6,962 nucleotides of DNA from CAYJEQ01 sp964369235 (GTDB lineage: Bacteria > Bacillota > Clostridia > Oscillospirales > Ruminococcaceae): the NCBI GenBank assembly GCA_964369235.1, contig CAYJEQ010000096.1:1-6962 (forward strand), read 5' to 3'. Of the stretch, positions 1 through 5,476 are shown in pieces (the first letter of the stretch is position 1; each line of letters opens with the position of its first letter). The translations under genes were made by a program, and so were the position numbers. Under the pieces are notes generated by a model. It saw nothing but the letters and a program-made list of their open reading frames with translations. It ran no database searches and was not told where the DNA came from.

Positions 1-400
1 CTAGACTGTTTGAATTTATTCAAACAGTGGGTACACTTTTATGTCACGATAAAAGTACGGTGGGGTATTAGGCATACAAATAAACTACATAGATAAAGAT
101 ATGGGGCAAAGTCCCCCGCTGAGGTGCTGTGGCATAAGGCTGAGTAAATAAACAACAGTAACCACCCCATTATAATAATGCTGTGGCACAAGACAGAGCA
201 GATAGATAACAGTAATCATCACCTACAGGGCGAACTCATAGGTTCGCCCCTACATATGCCTGTGTTAATATATAACATCAACCACCCCACAATAACTAAT
301 CTAAGCCTCTCCCTAAGGGAGAGTGATTACAAATATGTGGCAAAGCCACACCTTACCTCTTCACTATTCACCAGCCAATGAAATTGGGTGTATTCACTAT
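1..400. repeat. Left-flank composite of degenerate intergenic repeats
   Basis: No credible gene lies here; the bases are a mosaic of short repeats and hairpins. Reading inward from the left edge these are a 10-bp perfect dyad (5-14/19-28), an ACTTTTAT/ATAAAAGT hairpin (35-56), a GGGGTATTAGG module (62-88), a GGGGCAAAG..CCCCC module (102-130), two diverged direct copies of a CTGTGGCA..AACAGTAA unit (125-166 and 179-223), a perfect GGGCGAAC hairpin (228-249), a CTCTCCC/GGGAGAG hairpin (307-323) and an ACTATTCACCAGCCA..AATTGGGTGTATTCACT module (363-398). The same modules recur in inverted orientation and the same order at 6112-6722. The arrangement suggests a repeat family dispersed through the genome. 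A short open frame at 178-381 exists only because the repeat happens to be open, and it lacks a ribosome binding site. Confidence 0.75.
228..249. repeat. REP-like hairpin GGGCGAAC/GTTCGCCC
   Basis: Eight perfectly complementary bases (228-235 with 242-249) enclose a 6-base loop, and CCTACAT-type sequence flanks it. Short GC-rich palindromes of the form TAGGGGCGAAC..GTTCGCCC are common as dispersed intergenic elements in Firmicutes. The two related copies in the right flank (near 6423-6440 and 6557-6575) have lost the stem complementarity, so this is the best preserved copy in the window. Confidence 0.55.
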
Positions 401-405
401 TACCT

Positions 406-454
406 AAAAACACCCCCACCACTCCCTAGGCTTTACCCTAAAAAATGCTGGGGG
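406..454 (-). terminator. Terminator of the polysaccharide deacetylase gene
   Basis: Read on the minus strand, a CCCCCAGCA arm (446-454) pairs with TGGTGGGGG (413-421) with one mismatch. The loop contains a smaller TAGG/CCTA hairpin, and the outer stem is followed by TGTTTTT (406-412). It begins 7 bases past the deacetylase stop codon, the expected place for an intrinsic terminator. The large loop makes the call moderate. Confidence 0.5.
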
Positions 455-461
455 ATTTTAA

Positions 462-1406
462 CTAATTTATAATTTCATAACCATTTGCAAGTCTATAACC
501 CTCTTCTCTAGCATAGTCAATTACATCTCCTAAAACTAGTGCATTAATCTCGGAAACTGCGTGTAATAGAATTATCTCACCTTTGTGAAGATTATCCACT
601 ATTTTATTGTATGCCTCCTGCTGATCTGGCTGATTATTTACATCCCAGTCTGCATAGGCAAAACTCCAAAACATGGTGTAATATCCCATGTCCTGTAATA
701 TGGCTAAAGTCTGCTCTGAAAATGCACCTTCTGGGTATCTAAATAGATGCATGGTATAACCAAACTCCTCTAGTATATAATTGTGTAGCTCTGCCACATC
801 AGCAACAATCTCCTCTGGGGTTATGGTGGTAAAGTTTGGGTGGGCTGTGCTGTGATTAGCTAGTACATGGCCTTCGTCTATGATCCTTTGTATTAGCTCT
901 GGTTGGCTTTTGGCGTACCCCATAGTAACAAAGAACACTGCAGAAACACCCTTTTCCTGTAATGTATCCAGAATGTGGGGGGTATGTCCGTTTTCGTAGC
1001 CTTCGTCAAAGGTTAGATAGATATTCTCATTATACTCCCCAATAAAGTAGGCATCATACTCCCCATACTGCTCCTGTAAAGTCACACAGGCTGAGGGTAC
1101 TCCAGCTTCATTATAATGTACCCCAGGGCCCCAAGGCACACTACTGCTATCAAGGCCTATAATGTTTTCCATATCCACCGACAGATCCGGTGCTGGCGGG
1201 GTTACTATTAATGGCACCTCTGGCTGAGTTATAGTGTCCGTTGCCTCCGGTGTAGGCTGTGGGGTAGCTGTTACCTCTACCGTTGGGCTTGGATTTGTGG
1301 TAGGGGTGGTGCTATTATTTGGTATATCCTCAGAATTGCGCTGGCTACAACCACTAAGGATTATTATTAAAGATACCATTGCTACTAGGTATTTATAATT
1401 TTTCAT
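462..1406 (-). CDS. PdaA-like polysaccharide deacetylase lipoprotein
   Basis: Predicted NodB-fold carbohydrate de-N-acetylase, anchored outside the membrane as a lipoprotein and probably acting on peptidoglycan. From the ATG at 1406 the protein is 314 residues. It has a basic hydrophobic signal with lipobox LSGC (Cys20), a Thr/Pro-rich linker (about 30-75) and a deacetylase domain (about 90-314). Visible motifs are TFDEG (132-136, Asp134 as likely base), the metal motif HSTAH (185-189), RYPEG (223-227), DWD (253-255) and the C-terminal LLH (His282). The TFDxGYENG block and the LLH-x-VS segment resemble Bacillus PdaA, which acts in muramic delta-lactam formation of spore cortex. The second acidic residue is Glu, where classical NodB has Asp and PdaA Asn. 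I preferred the second ATG because AAAGGA abuts the first one (1418); its 12-base spacing is slightly long. Sporulation role and exact substrate are inference. Confidence 0.85.
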   Translation of the reverse strand: MKNYKYLVAMVSLIIILSGCSQRNSEDIPNNSTTPTTNPSPTVEVTATPQPTPEATDTITQPEVPLIVTPPAPDLSVDMENIIGLDSSSVPWGPGVHYNEAGVPSACVTLQEQYGEYDAYFIGEYNENIYLTFDEGYENGHTPHILDTLQEKGVSAVFFVTMGYAKSQPELIQRIIDEGHVLANHSTAHPNFTTITPEEIVADVAELHNYILEEFGYTMHLFRYPEGAFSEQTLAILQDMGYYTMFWSFAYADWDVNNQPDQQEAYNKIVDNLHKGEIILLHAVSEINALVLGDVIDYAREEGYRLANGYEIIN

Positions 1407-1478
1407 ATAAATGATCATTCCTTTCTCAGTGTTTTGTATGTTTCAGGTGTTATAATGACCGAAAAACACAAAACCCAT

Positions 1479-1499
1479 GTTTGAAACTTTGTTTCAAAC
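1479..1499. promoter_or_regulatory. Perfect dyad GTTTGAAAC-TTT-GTTTCAAAC in the deacetylase leader
   Basis: Nine bases pair perfectly around a 3-base centre, about 75 bases upstream of the deacetylase start. As DNA it could be a repressor or activator site; as minus-strand RNA it would form a leader hairpin. There is no T-tract after it, so it is not a terminator. A related GTTTGAA/TTCAAAC dyad occurs at 5-28. No regulator can be named. Confidence 0.45.
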
Positions 1500-1554
1500 C
1501 AAACTTCCTTTCTTAGCCTATAATTCACTGGTAGAGTGTTGATATAATTACTAT

Positions 1555-1583
1555 TTAATACAATTATACCCTAAAAGTGTCAA
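1555..1583 (-). promoter_or_regulatory. Candidate promoter for the deacetylase
   Basis: On the minus strand a perfect TTGACA (1583 to 1578) is followed after 17 bases by TATTAA (1560 to 1555, four of six consensus positions). It would give a 5' untranslated leader of about 140 nt containing the 1479-1499 dyad. The -10 is imperfect and the sequence is AT-rich, so chance matches are possible. Confidence 0.35.
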
Positions 1584-1599
1584 TTAATATCTAATATAC

Positions 1600-1840
1600 T
1601 GCAAAATAAAATATATTGTAGGATTATACATAGCAGTAGGCTAATCTTATATATTTTACACATATATTGGTTAGTATGCTCAAATACCCTCTAAGTATAG
1701 CTTTAAACCCTCTGTAAAAGTAGGGAATTTATAACAATTTTTGTTTCGGTTTCCATATTATTAGTTATTTTTAGGTAGTTTTTGCATAATTTGTACAAAA
1801 CACTAGCAGGTAGGTTATTTAAAATTATTTAACCATCCTA
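1600..1840. other. AT-rich spacer without recognisable gene
   Basis: This stretch between the deacetylase leader and the small-RNA promoter is AT-rich. I found no open frame with a ribosome binding site, no strong hairpin and no known riboswitch core in it. Confidence 0.5.
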
Positions 1841-1870
1841 TTGACTATAATAGTGTTTTTGTTGTATAAT
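1841..1870 (+). promoter_or_regulatory. Promoter of the predicted small RNA
   Basis: TTGACT (1841-1846) and a perfect TATAAT (1865-1870) are separated by 18 bases, a good housekeeping-sigma match. Transcription should begin near 1877. The next feature downstream is a terminator, not a start codon. Confidence 0.65.
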
Positions 1871-1876
1871 TAACCC

Positions 1877-1962
1877 ATAGCAAGAGTATTCAGTTAAACT
1901 TTTCAAACTTTCTTTTTTGGGCAAAAGCTCCCCTAACGGGGAGCTTTTGCTTTTGTTTTTTT
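1877..1962 (+). ncRNA. Predicted ~85-nt stand-alone small RNA (or attenuated leader)
   Basis: A consensus promoter lies directly upstream and a strong intrinsic terminator forms the 3' half, so the default product is a short transcript of about 85 nt. Its 5' half (1877-1920) is unstructured and pyrimidine-rich (runs of CTTTC and CTTTTTTGGG), the 3' half is a 13-bp perfect hairpin plus U-tract. No start codon with a ribosome binding site lies inside. The downstream phosphorylase gene has its own promoter past the terminator, which argues for an independent RNA over a simple leader. I found no alternative antiterminator pairing and no purine-riboswitch core. Family and function are unknown. Confidence 0.5.
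1921..1962 (+). terminator. Strong intrinsic terminator of the small RNA
   Basis: A perfect 13-bp stem (GCAAAAGCTCCCC, 1921-1933, with 1938-1950) closes on the tetraloop TAAC and runs into a T-rich tract at 1951-1962. Confidence 0.85.
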
Positions 1963-1981
1963 AAATTTAAAATCATTACCC

Positions 1982-2010
1982 TTGATTAACACAGTAAATT
2001 CCTTTATAAT
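1982..2010 (+). promoter_or_regulatory. Promoter of the PNP-GNAT gene
   Basis: TTGATT (1982-1987) is followed by 17 bases and a perfect TATAAT (2005-2010). The predicted start near 2017 leaves a 46-base leader carrying AGAAAGGA (2046-2053), 9 bases before the ATG at 2063. The promoter lies past the 1921-1962 terminator, so this gene does not depend on read-through. Confidence 0.65.
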
Positions 2011-2062
2011 GTATCTATAATTTATCAAAATATTATTCTAATCTGAGAAAGGACTTAAAACT

Positions 2063-3319
2063 ATGATGGATAATAAAACCTATATAATGGATATAAAAGA
2101 ATCTGCTAACTATATAAAGAAGCAGCTAGGAGGATTTGTTCCTGACATTCTAGTAATTCTAGGCTCAGGCCTTGGAGAGCTTGCAGATAAAATTGATGAT
2201 CCTATTATCATCCCTTACAAGGACATTCCTAACTTTGTTAGCTCCACAGTATCTGGACATAAAGGTCAATTTGTGGCTGGGGTACTAGGTGGTAGAAATG
2301 TTATCTGTATGCAGGGGAGATTTCACTACTATGAAGGCTACTCTCTAAGAAAGGTTACCTTCCCAGTTCGTGTGGCAAAACTACTAGGTGTTAACTCACT
2401 AATCGTAACTAATGCTGCTGGTGGGGTAAACGAAAGTTTTGAAGAAGGTACCCTAATGATTATTAATGATCATATTAACTACGCTGGTGCCAACCCTCTT
2501 TCTGGTGAGAACCTAGACAGCTTTGGCCCTAGATTCCCTGATATGAGCAGAGCTTATGACCGTGAGTATATGGCTATTGCTAAAAAGGTAGCAGGGGATA
2601 TAAACTTTAATATTAGGGAAGGTGTTTATGTTTGGTTTAGTGGCCCTAACTATGAATCTCCAGCAGAGGTGCGTTTTGCTCGCACTATGGGTGGGGACGC
2701 TGTAGGTATGTCCACAGTGCCAGAGGTACTTGTTGCTCGTCATATGGGTATGAGAGTTCTTGGTATCTCCTGTATTACTAACATGGCAGCTGGTGTTCAT
2801 GATGTTATCCTCGACCATAGTGAGGTTACCGAAACAGCTAACCGAGTTAAGGGTGTATTTATGGAGCTTATTACAGGTATCCTACAACAACTACCTTTAA
2901 GATATGAGATTAAAACTGTTATCGGTTTGGAAAATCTTCCTATTTGTAAGGAAATCCGTCAGGCTGTATTTGTAGATGAGCAAGGTTTCTCTAACGAGTT
3001 TGATGAACATGATGCTGATGCTTTACATATTGCTATTACTGAAAATGGCACTGCTGTAGCAACTGCTAGAGCAGTAAAGGACGGCGCCTTCTATAAAATA
3101 GGTAGAGTGGCTGTAATGCCAGAGTTTCGTAGCTATGGCATGGGTGCTTACCTAATGGAATCTATCGAGCGTGCTATTAAAGCCCATGGTGGTGACAAGA
3201 TTAAGCTATCTGCCCAGACAAGAGTTCGTGGTTTCTATGAGAAACAAGGTTATGTTGCCAAGGGTGAAGAATACCTTGATGAGCACTGCCCACATATCGA
3301 CATGGTAAAAACTGTATAA
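2063..3319 (+). CDS. Purine nucleoside phosphorylase fused to a GNAT acetyltransferase domain
   Basis: A 418-residue two-domain cytosolic protein. Residues about 10-277 are a complete trimeric-class purine nucleoside phosphorylase, which splits inosine or guanosine with phosphate into base and ribose-1-phosphate in purine salvage. Visible landmarks are GSGLG (34-38), SGHKG (64-68), RFHYYEG (86-92), TNAAGG (116-121), SGPNYESPAE (193-202), GMSTVPE (215-221) and CITNMAAG (237-244, with the base-binding Asn240). Known enzymes usually end near residue 270-275. Here the frame continues from about 280 into a GNAT domain of the YjcF/ElaA kind, with IRQAVFVDEQG (298-308) and the acetyl-CoA motif IGRVAV..RSYGMGAYL (347-364). 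There is no in-frame start or ribosome binding site at the junction, so the fusion looks genuine. The acetyl acceptor is unknown. Single-gene operon with its own promoter and terminator. Confidence 0.9.
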   Translation: MMDNKTYIMDIKESANYIKKQLGGFVPDILVILGSGLGELADKIDDPIIIPYKDIPNFVSSTVSGHKGQFVAGVLGGRNVICMQGRFHYYEGYSLRKVTFPVRVAKLLGVNSLIVTNAAGGVNESFEEGTLMIINDHINYAGANPLSGENLDSFGPRFPDMSRAYDREYMAIAKKVAGDINFNIREGVYVWFSGPNYESPAEVRFARTMGGDAVGMSTVPEVLVARHMGMRVLGISCITNMAAGVHDVILDHSEVTETANRVKGVFMELITGILQQLPLRYEIKTVIGLENLPICKEIRQAVFVDEQGFSNEFDEHDADALHIAITENGTAVATARAVKDGAFYKIGRVAVMPEFRSYGMGAYLMESIERAIKAHGGDKIKLSAQTRVRGFYEKQGYVAKGEEYLDEHCPHIDMVKTV

Positions 3320-3330
3320 TTTCACCTAGC

Positions 3331-3381
3331 AAAAAGGAGCATTCTCTCTATATCTAATAGAATAAGAGAATACTCCTTTTT
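3331..3381 (+). terminator. Bidirectional terminator between convergent units
   Basis: AAAAAGGAG..ATTCTCT (3331-3347) pairs with AGAGAAT..CTCCTTTTT (3365-3381), 17 positions with one mismatch and a 17-base loop. The stem ends in T-runs on both strands. It therefore stops the phosphorylase transcript (plus) and any minus-strand transcript coming from 3800 through the structured region. Confidence 0.8.
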
Positions 3382-3394
3382 ATACTACCTATTA

Positions 3395-3700
3395 CTTAGG
3401 GTGACAGTAGTCGAACCCGCACTGCCCAAAACAGACCATATTCACTTATAGCAACCTTATCCTCCTAGCCAGACGTCTAGTATGCCGTAGTCGTCTGCCT
3501 AGCTACAAGCAAATATGCTTGGTGTTTAGGTCGCAGATTTTATGATTAGCAGATAGGATTAGTATTAAGGAAAAGCCTTGCAACAATGCATTGCAGTAAT
3601 GCTTTCGCCTTACAATAGGCTTTGACACAGATAGTAAGCCTATATGCCATCATAAAACTGGTTCGGTTTAGGGGTGAGCGGCTAGGATACTACTGTGAGC
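3395..3700 (-). ncRNA. Candidate large structured non-coding RNA, family unknown
   Basis: About 300 bases with no credible frame but many nested complementarities. The outermost is ACAGTAGT (3404-3411) with ACTACTGT (3689-3696). Further in are CCGC (3417-3420) with GCGG (3678-3681), and a 12-bp helix with one bulge (3534-3546 with 3649-3660). Local hairpins are CAGACG/CGTCTG (3470-3475/3492-3497) with an outer CTAG extension, CAAGC/GCTTG (3506-3521), TGCAA/TTGCA (3579-3595) and ATAGGCTT/AAGCCTAT (3615-3622/3636-3643). CCTAGCC (3464-3470) can also pair with GGCTAGG (3680-3686). Minus strand is preferred because the bidirectional terminator lies just past its 3' end and a translated small ORF lies upstream; no plus promoter is evident. 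tmRNA, RNase P, SRP and group I/II intron signatures are absent. Other large clostridial families such as raiA or OLE were not testable by eye. Confidence 0.55.
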
Positions 3701-3800
3701 TATCCTTGGATAGAGAGCTTTTATCCATAGTGCTAGATCTTTCGCTGGTTTTACTAGTTTTCTTACTATCGTAGTTTTTCTTGCAATCTTTTTTAGACAT
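3690..3800 (-). CDS. 36-residue Lys/Ser-rich small protein
   Basis: The frame from the ATG at 3800 to the TAG at 3690-3692 encodes a 36-residue hydrophilic peptide dominated by Ser and Lys, beginning MSKKDCKKNYDSKK and ending SLSKDSSQ. It has a single Cys (6), no hydrophobic stretch and no signal peptide, so it should be soluble, basic and probably disordered. A strong GGGAGGG (3809-3815) sits 8 bases before the ATG, the best evidence that it is translated. The frame is open further upstream to 4073, but that part is antisense to the NERD paralogue, so the internal ATG is the supported start. The stop codon falls in one arm of the outer helix of the structured RNA region, which suggests a shared transcript. 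I do not recognise a family; RNA or nucleic-acid binding would be guesswork from charge alone. Confidence 0.55.
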   Translation of the reverse strand: MSKKDCKKNYDSKKTSKTSERSSTMDKSSLSKDSSQ

Positions 3801-3823
3801 AATTATGTCCCTCCCTTTTTTAT

Positions 3824-3867
3824 TATTATAGCAGGTGTGATATTTACTCTTTTTACCTGCTATTATA
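3824..3867. promoter_or_regulatory. Inverted repeat in the divergent spacer
   Basis: TATTATAGCAGGT (3824-3836) mirrors ACCTGCTATTATA (3855-3867) with one mismatched pair, around an 18-base centre. It lies between the divergent small Lys/Ser ORF and the NERD pair, and TATAAT- or TATAGT-like sequences sit in or beside both arms. It could be a two-site operator controlling both directions, or a leader hairpin of the minus transcript. I could not find a convincing -35 for either side. Confidence 0.45.
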
Positions 3868-3921
3868 GTATAACAATCTAATTTATAATTATTCACCCAT
3901 TTGAAAGGAACCCCAGAAATC

Positions 3922-4629
3922 ATGGCAAAAATCGTTAATAAATTCAAACCAAGCAAATTAAGAAGAGAACTATTCATGGATGTAGTAGTCTTTATTCTCT
4001 TATTCCCCACGGGCATTGTAGGCATTTCCCAGCTTTTTAAGCAAGGAGAGCTGCTGCAAATGTTAGCTGCCATAGGAATTATAGTATATGCTATTAAAAT
4101 TAAATTTTTCAGTACAAAATCCTTGTTGGAAGATGTTAAAAAACAAGTTTCAACCCTAGAGCTACTTAGCGAGCTACCGGCAAACCACAGTGTTTTATGG
4201 GAAACACCTGTGAAAAAGGATAGACAATGGACCTATATAATATCCCACCTAATAATCTCCCCTAACAAGGTATTTCTACTAAATGTTATAGATGAAGAAG
4301 GTATATTAACAGGAGAATCTATGGACGGATACATAAGAATTCGTGATGAGTTTACTCAGCAAGGTCCTCTAATTGAAAATCCACTTATAACAATAGCTGA
4401 ACACGCTGAGGTCTTTACAGGGTTTTTACAGGACATTCGTGTGGATATGCCAGTGGAATACGGAGTGTATTTTTCAAGTGAAAATACAACAAGTCAGATT
4501 GACTGGGGTCATAGCAAGGTATTCTTTGCTAATAATAAACAGGAGATGATTGCCTACCTATCACAGGATCCTAACCAGCGAAAATCAAAAGCTCAGAAGA
4601 AAATCCTAAGAAAACTAAGAAACAATTAA
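3922..4629 (+). CDS. Membrane-anchored NERD-like paralogue lacking nuclease residues
   Basis: A 235-residue protein with a basic N-terminus (MAKIVNKFK), two predicted membrane segments (about 20-38 and 45-62) and a cytosolic domain (about 65-215) that aligns with the downstream NERD protein. NERD domains belong to the PD-(D/E)XK-like nuclease group. Here the positions matching the catalytic residues are all changed: Glu75 to Gln, the Asp of AQID to Ser108, and the Glu and Lys of EAK to Asn121 and Ile123. The fold-supporting parts remain (LPANHSVLW, LIISPNKVF, PVEYGVYFS, QIDWG). It is probably a pseudoenzyme or structural subunit. I chose the ATG at 3922, 12 bases after AAAGGA and matching the paralogue's MAKIVNKF start, over a TTG at 3901 that overlaps that site. 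First gene of a two-gene operon, 24 bases before its partner. No clear promoter seen. Confidence 0.75.
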   Translation: MAKIVNKFKPSKLRRELFMDVVVFILLFPTGIVGISQLFKQGELLQMLAAIGIIVYAIKIKFFSTKSLLEDVKKQVSTLELLSELPANHSVLWETPVKKDRQWTYIISHLIISPNKVFLLNVIDEEGILTGESMDGYIRIRDEFTQQGPLIENPLITIAEHAEVFTGFLQDIRVDMPVEYGVYFSSENTTSQIDWGHSKVFFANNKQEMIAYLSQDPNQRKSKAQKKILRKLRNN

Positions 4630-4653
4630 TTTACAAAGGGAATTTTAATTATC

Positions 4654-5358
4654 ATGGCAAAAATAGTAAACAAATTTAAACTTAATTCAGTACAAAAGCA
4701 GTATTTAAACAAAATGCTAATGGTTGTAATAGCAATATTAATTGGCTCTATTACAACTATAATAAGTATATATCAGGGATGGTATCTCCTAGGAGTGGTA
4801 GCAGTAGTTATTGCCCTAGTTATTATAAAGATTAACCATAAGAAAGCTATTATCCTAAAAGCTGGGGCAAAAGGAGAGGAAACCACCCTAAAACTCCTTA
4901 AAGGGCTACCTAGTAACTGTAGTGTTATGTGGGATATAAAGGTATCCTCAAAATCTTCTACAGCCCAGATAGATTATCTAATTATCTCACCTTACAAAAT
5001 ATTTATACTGGAGGCTAAGAATATTAGTGGAGTTCTTTCGGGAAAGTCCAGTGACAATAACCTTACCCAGTATAAGGAGCGCTCAGGGGAAACTAAGAAA
5101 CCTTATAATCCACTATTACAGGTAACTAAGCATGGACAGGTGGTAAAATCCATTTTAGCTGAACAGGATATAAACTGTCCTGTGGAGTATGGGGTGTACT
5201 TCTCTAATAAAAACCTTAAAAATCAGGTGGACTGGGGCAATAATAATATATTCTTCCTAGGGGAGGAAAAAGAGATGCTAAAGAAATTATCCACTGCCAA
5301 AACTGCTAGAAAACCTATAGATGGAAAAAAAATCTTGAAAATTCTAAAAAACTTTTAA
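4654..5358 (+). CDS. Membrane-anchored NERD-domain protein, nuclease residues intact
   Basis: A 234-residue paralogue of the preceding gene: basic N-terminus MAKIVNKFK, two predicted membrane segments (about 22-40 and 43-59) and a NERD domain (about 70-200) facing the cytosol. The NERD signature is clear: GAKGEE (71-76), AQIDYLIIS (104-112, Asp107), then FILEAKNISG (117-126, Glu120 and Lys122), the D..ExK arrangement of PD-(D/E)XK-like nucleases. A C-terminal block with PVEYGVYFS (177-184) and QVDWG (191-195) is shared with the paralogue. AAAGGG lies 13 bases before the ATG. The NERD family is inferred to act on nucleic acid, but substrate and role here are unknown; processing, defence or envelope-linked DNA functions are all possible. 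No terminator follows the stop, so some read-through into rubrerythrin is likely. Confidence 0.8.
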   Translation: MAKIVNKFKLNSVQKQYLNKMLMVVIAILIGSITTIISIYQGWYLLGVVAVVIALVIIKINHKKAIILKAGAKGEETTLKLLKGLPSNCSVMWDIKVSSKSSTAQIDYLIISPYKIFILEAKNISGVLSGKSSDNNLTQYKERSGETKKPYNPLLQVTKHGQVVKSILAEQDINCPVEYGVYFSNKNLKNQVDWGNNNIFFLGEEKEMLKKLSTAKTARKPIDGKKILKILKNF

Positions 5359-5366
5359 AAAACCTA

Positions 5367-5395
5367 TTGACAATACTACACCATCATGGTATAGT
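5367..5395 (+). promoter_or_regulatory. Strong promoter of the rubrerythrin gene
   Basis: A perfect TTGACA (5367-5372) and TATAGT (5390-5395) are 17 bases apart, with transcription expected near 5402. The spacer carries a small palindrome, ACCATCATGGT (5380-5390). The start gives a leader of about 75 bases ending in GGAGG (5463-5467), 9 bases before the ATG. Confidence 0.75.
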
Positions 5396-5400
5396 ATAAC

Positions 5401-5416
5401 TCGTAATCATTATTAC
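5401..5416 (+). promoter_or_regulatory. PerR/Fur-type box at the rubrerythrin start site
   Basis: TAATCATTA (5404-5412) matches the core TAATNATTA of PerR and Fur operators. Over the 15-base consensus TTATAATNATTATAA, 12 positions agree if the central N is counted. It sits on the predicted transcription start, where bound repressor would block transcription. In Clostridium acetobutylicum PerR is known to repress reverse rubrerythrin genes, which supports the reading. AT-rich context lowers specificity. Confidence 0.45.
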
Positions 5417-5476
5417 TTATCAAAGCAAAACAAAATAAATAAAAAATTAAAAAGAAAATTTTGGAGGAAAAAAATT

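Noticed and set aside
125..223. Spaced direct repeats as a possible CRISPR remnant
   Set aside because: Only two diverged copies exist, without equal spacers or cas genes; they belong to the composite repeat family.
178..381. 67-codon open frame in the left repeat region
   Set aside because: No ribosome binding site, and the sequence is composed of the degenerate repeat modules also found inverted at 6112-6722; the frame is open by chance.
1877..1962. Purine riboswitch controlling the phosphorylase
   Set aside because: The conserved junction and loop-loop pairing sequences are absent, and the gene has its own promoter after the terminator.
2513..2818. 101-codon minus-strand frame inside the phosphorylase gene
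   Set aside because: It is antisense to conserved PNP coding sequence with no recognisable product and no RBS.
3395..3430. A GGGTTCGACT T-loop-like element suggesting the 3' end of tmRNA or a tRNA
   Set aside because: The bases flanking the loop do not form a T stem, there is no acceptor stem or CCA, and the tmRNA 5' end and tag frame are absent.
3801..4073. Upstream extension of the Lys/Ser small ORF to a 127-residue protein
   Set aside because: The extension is antisense to the first NERD paralogue; the strong GGGAGGG site supports the internal ATG at 3800.
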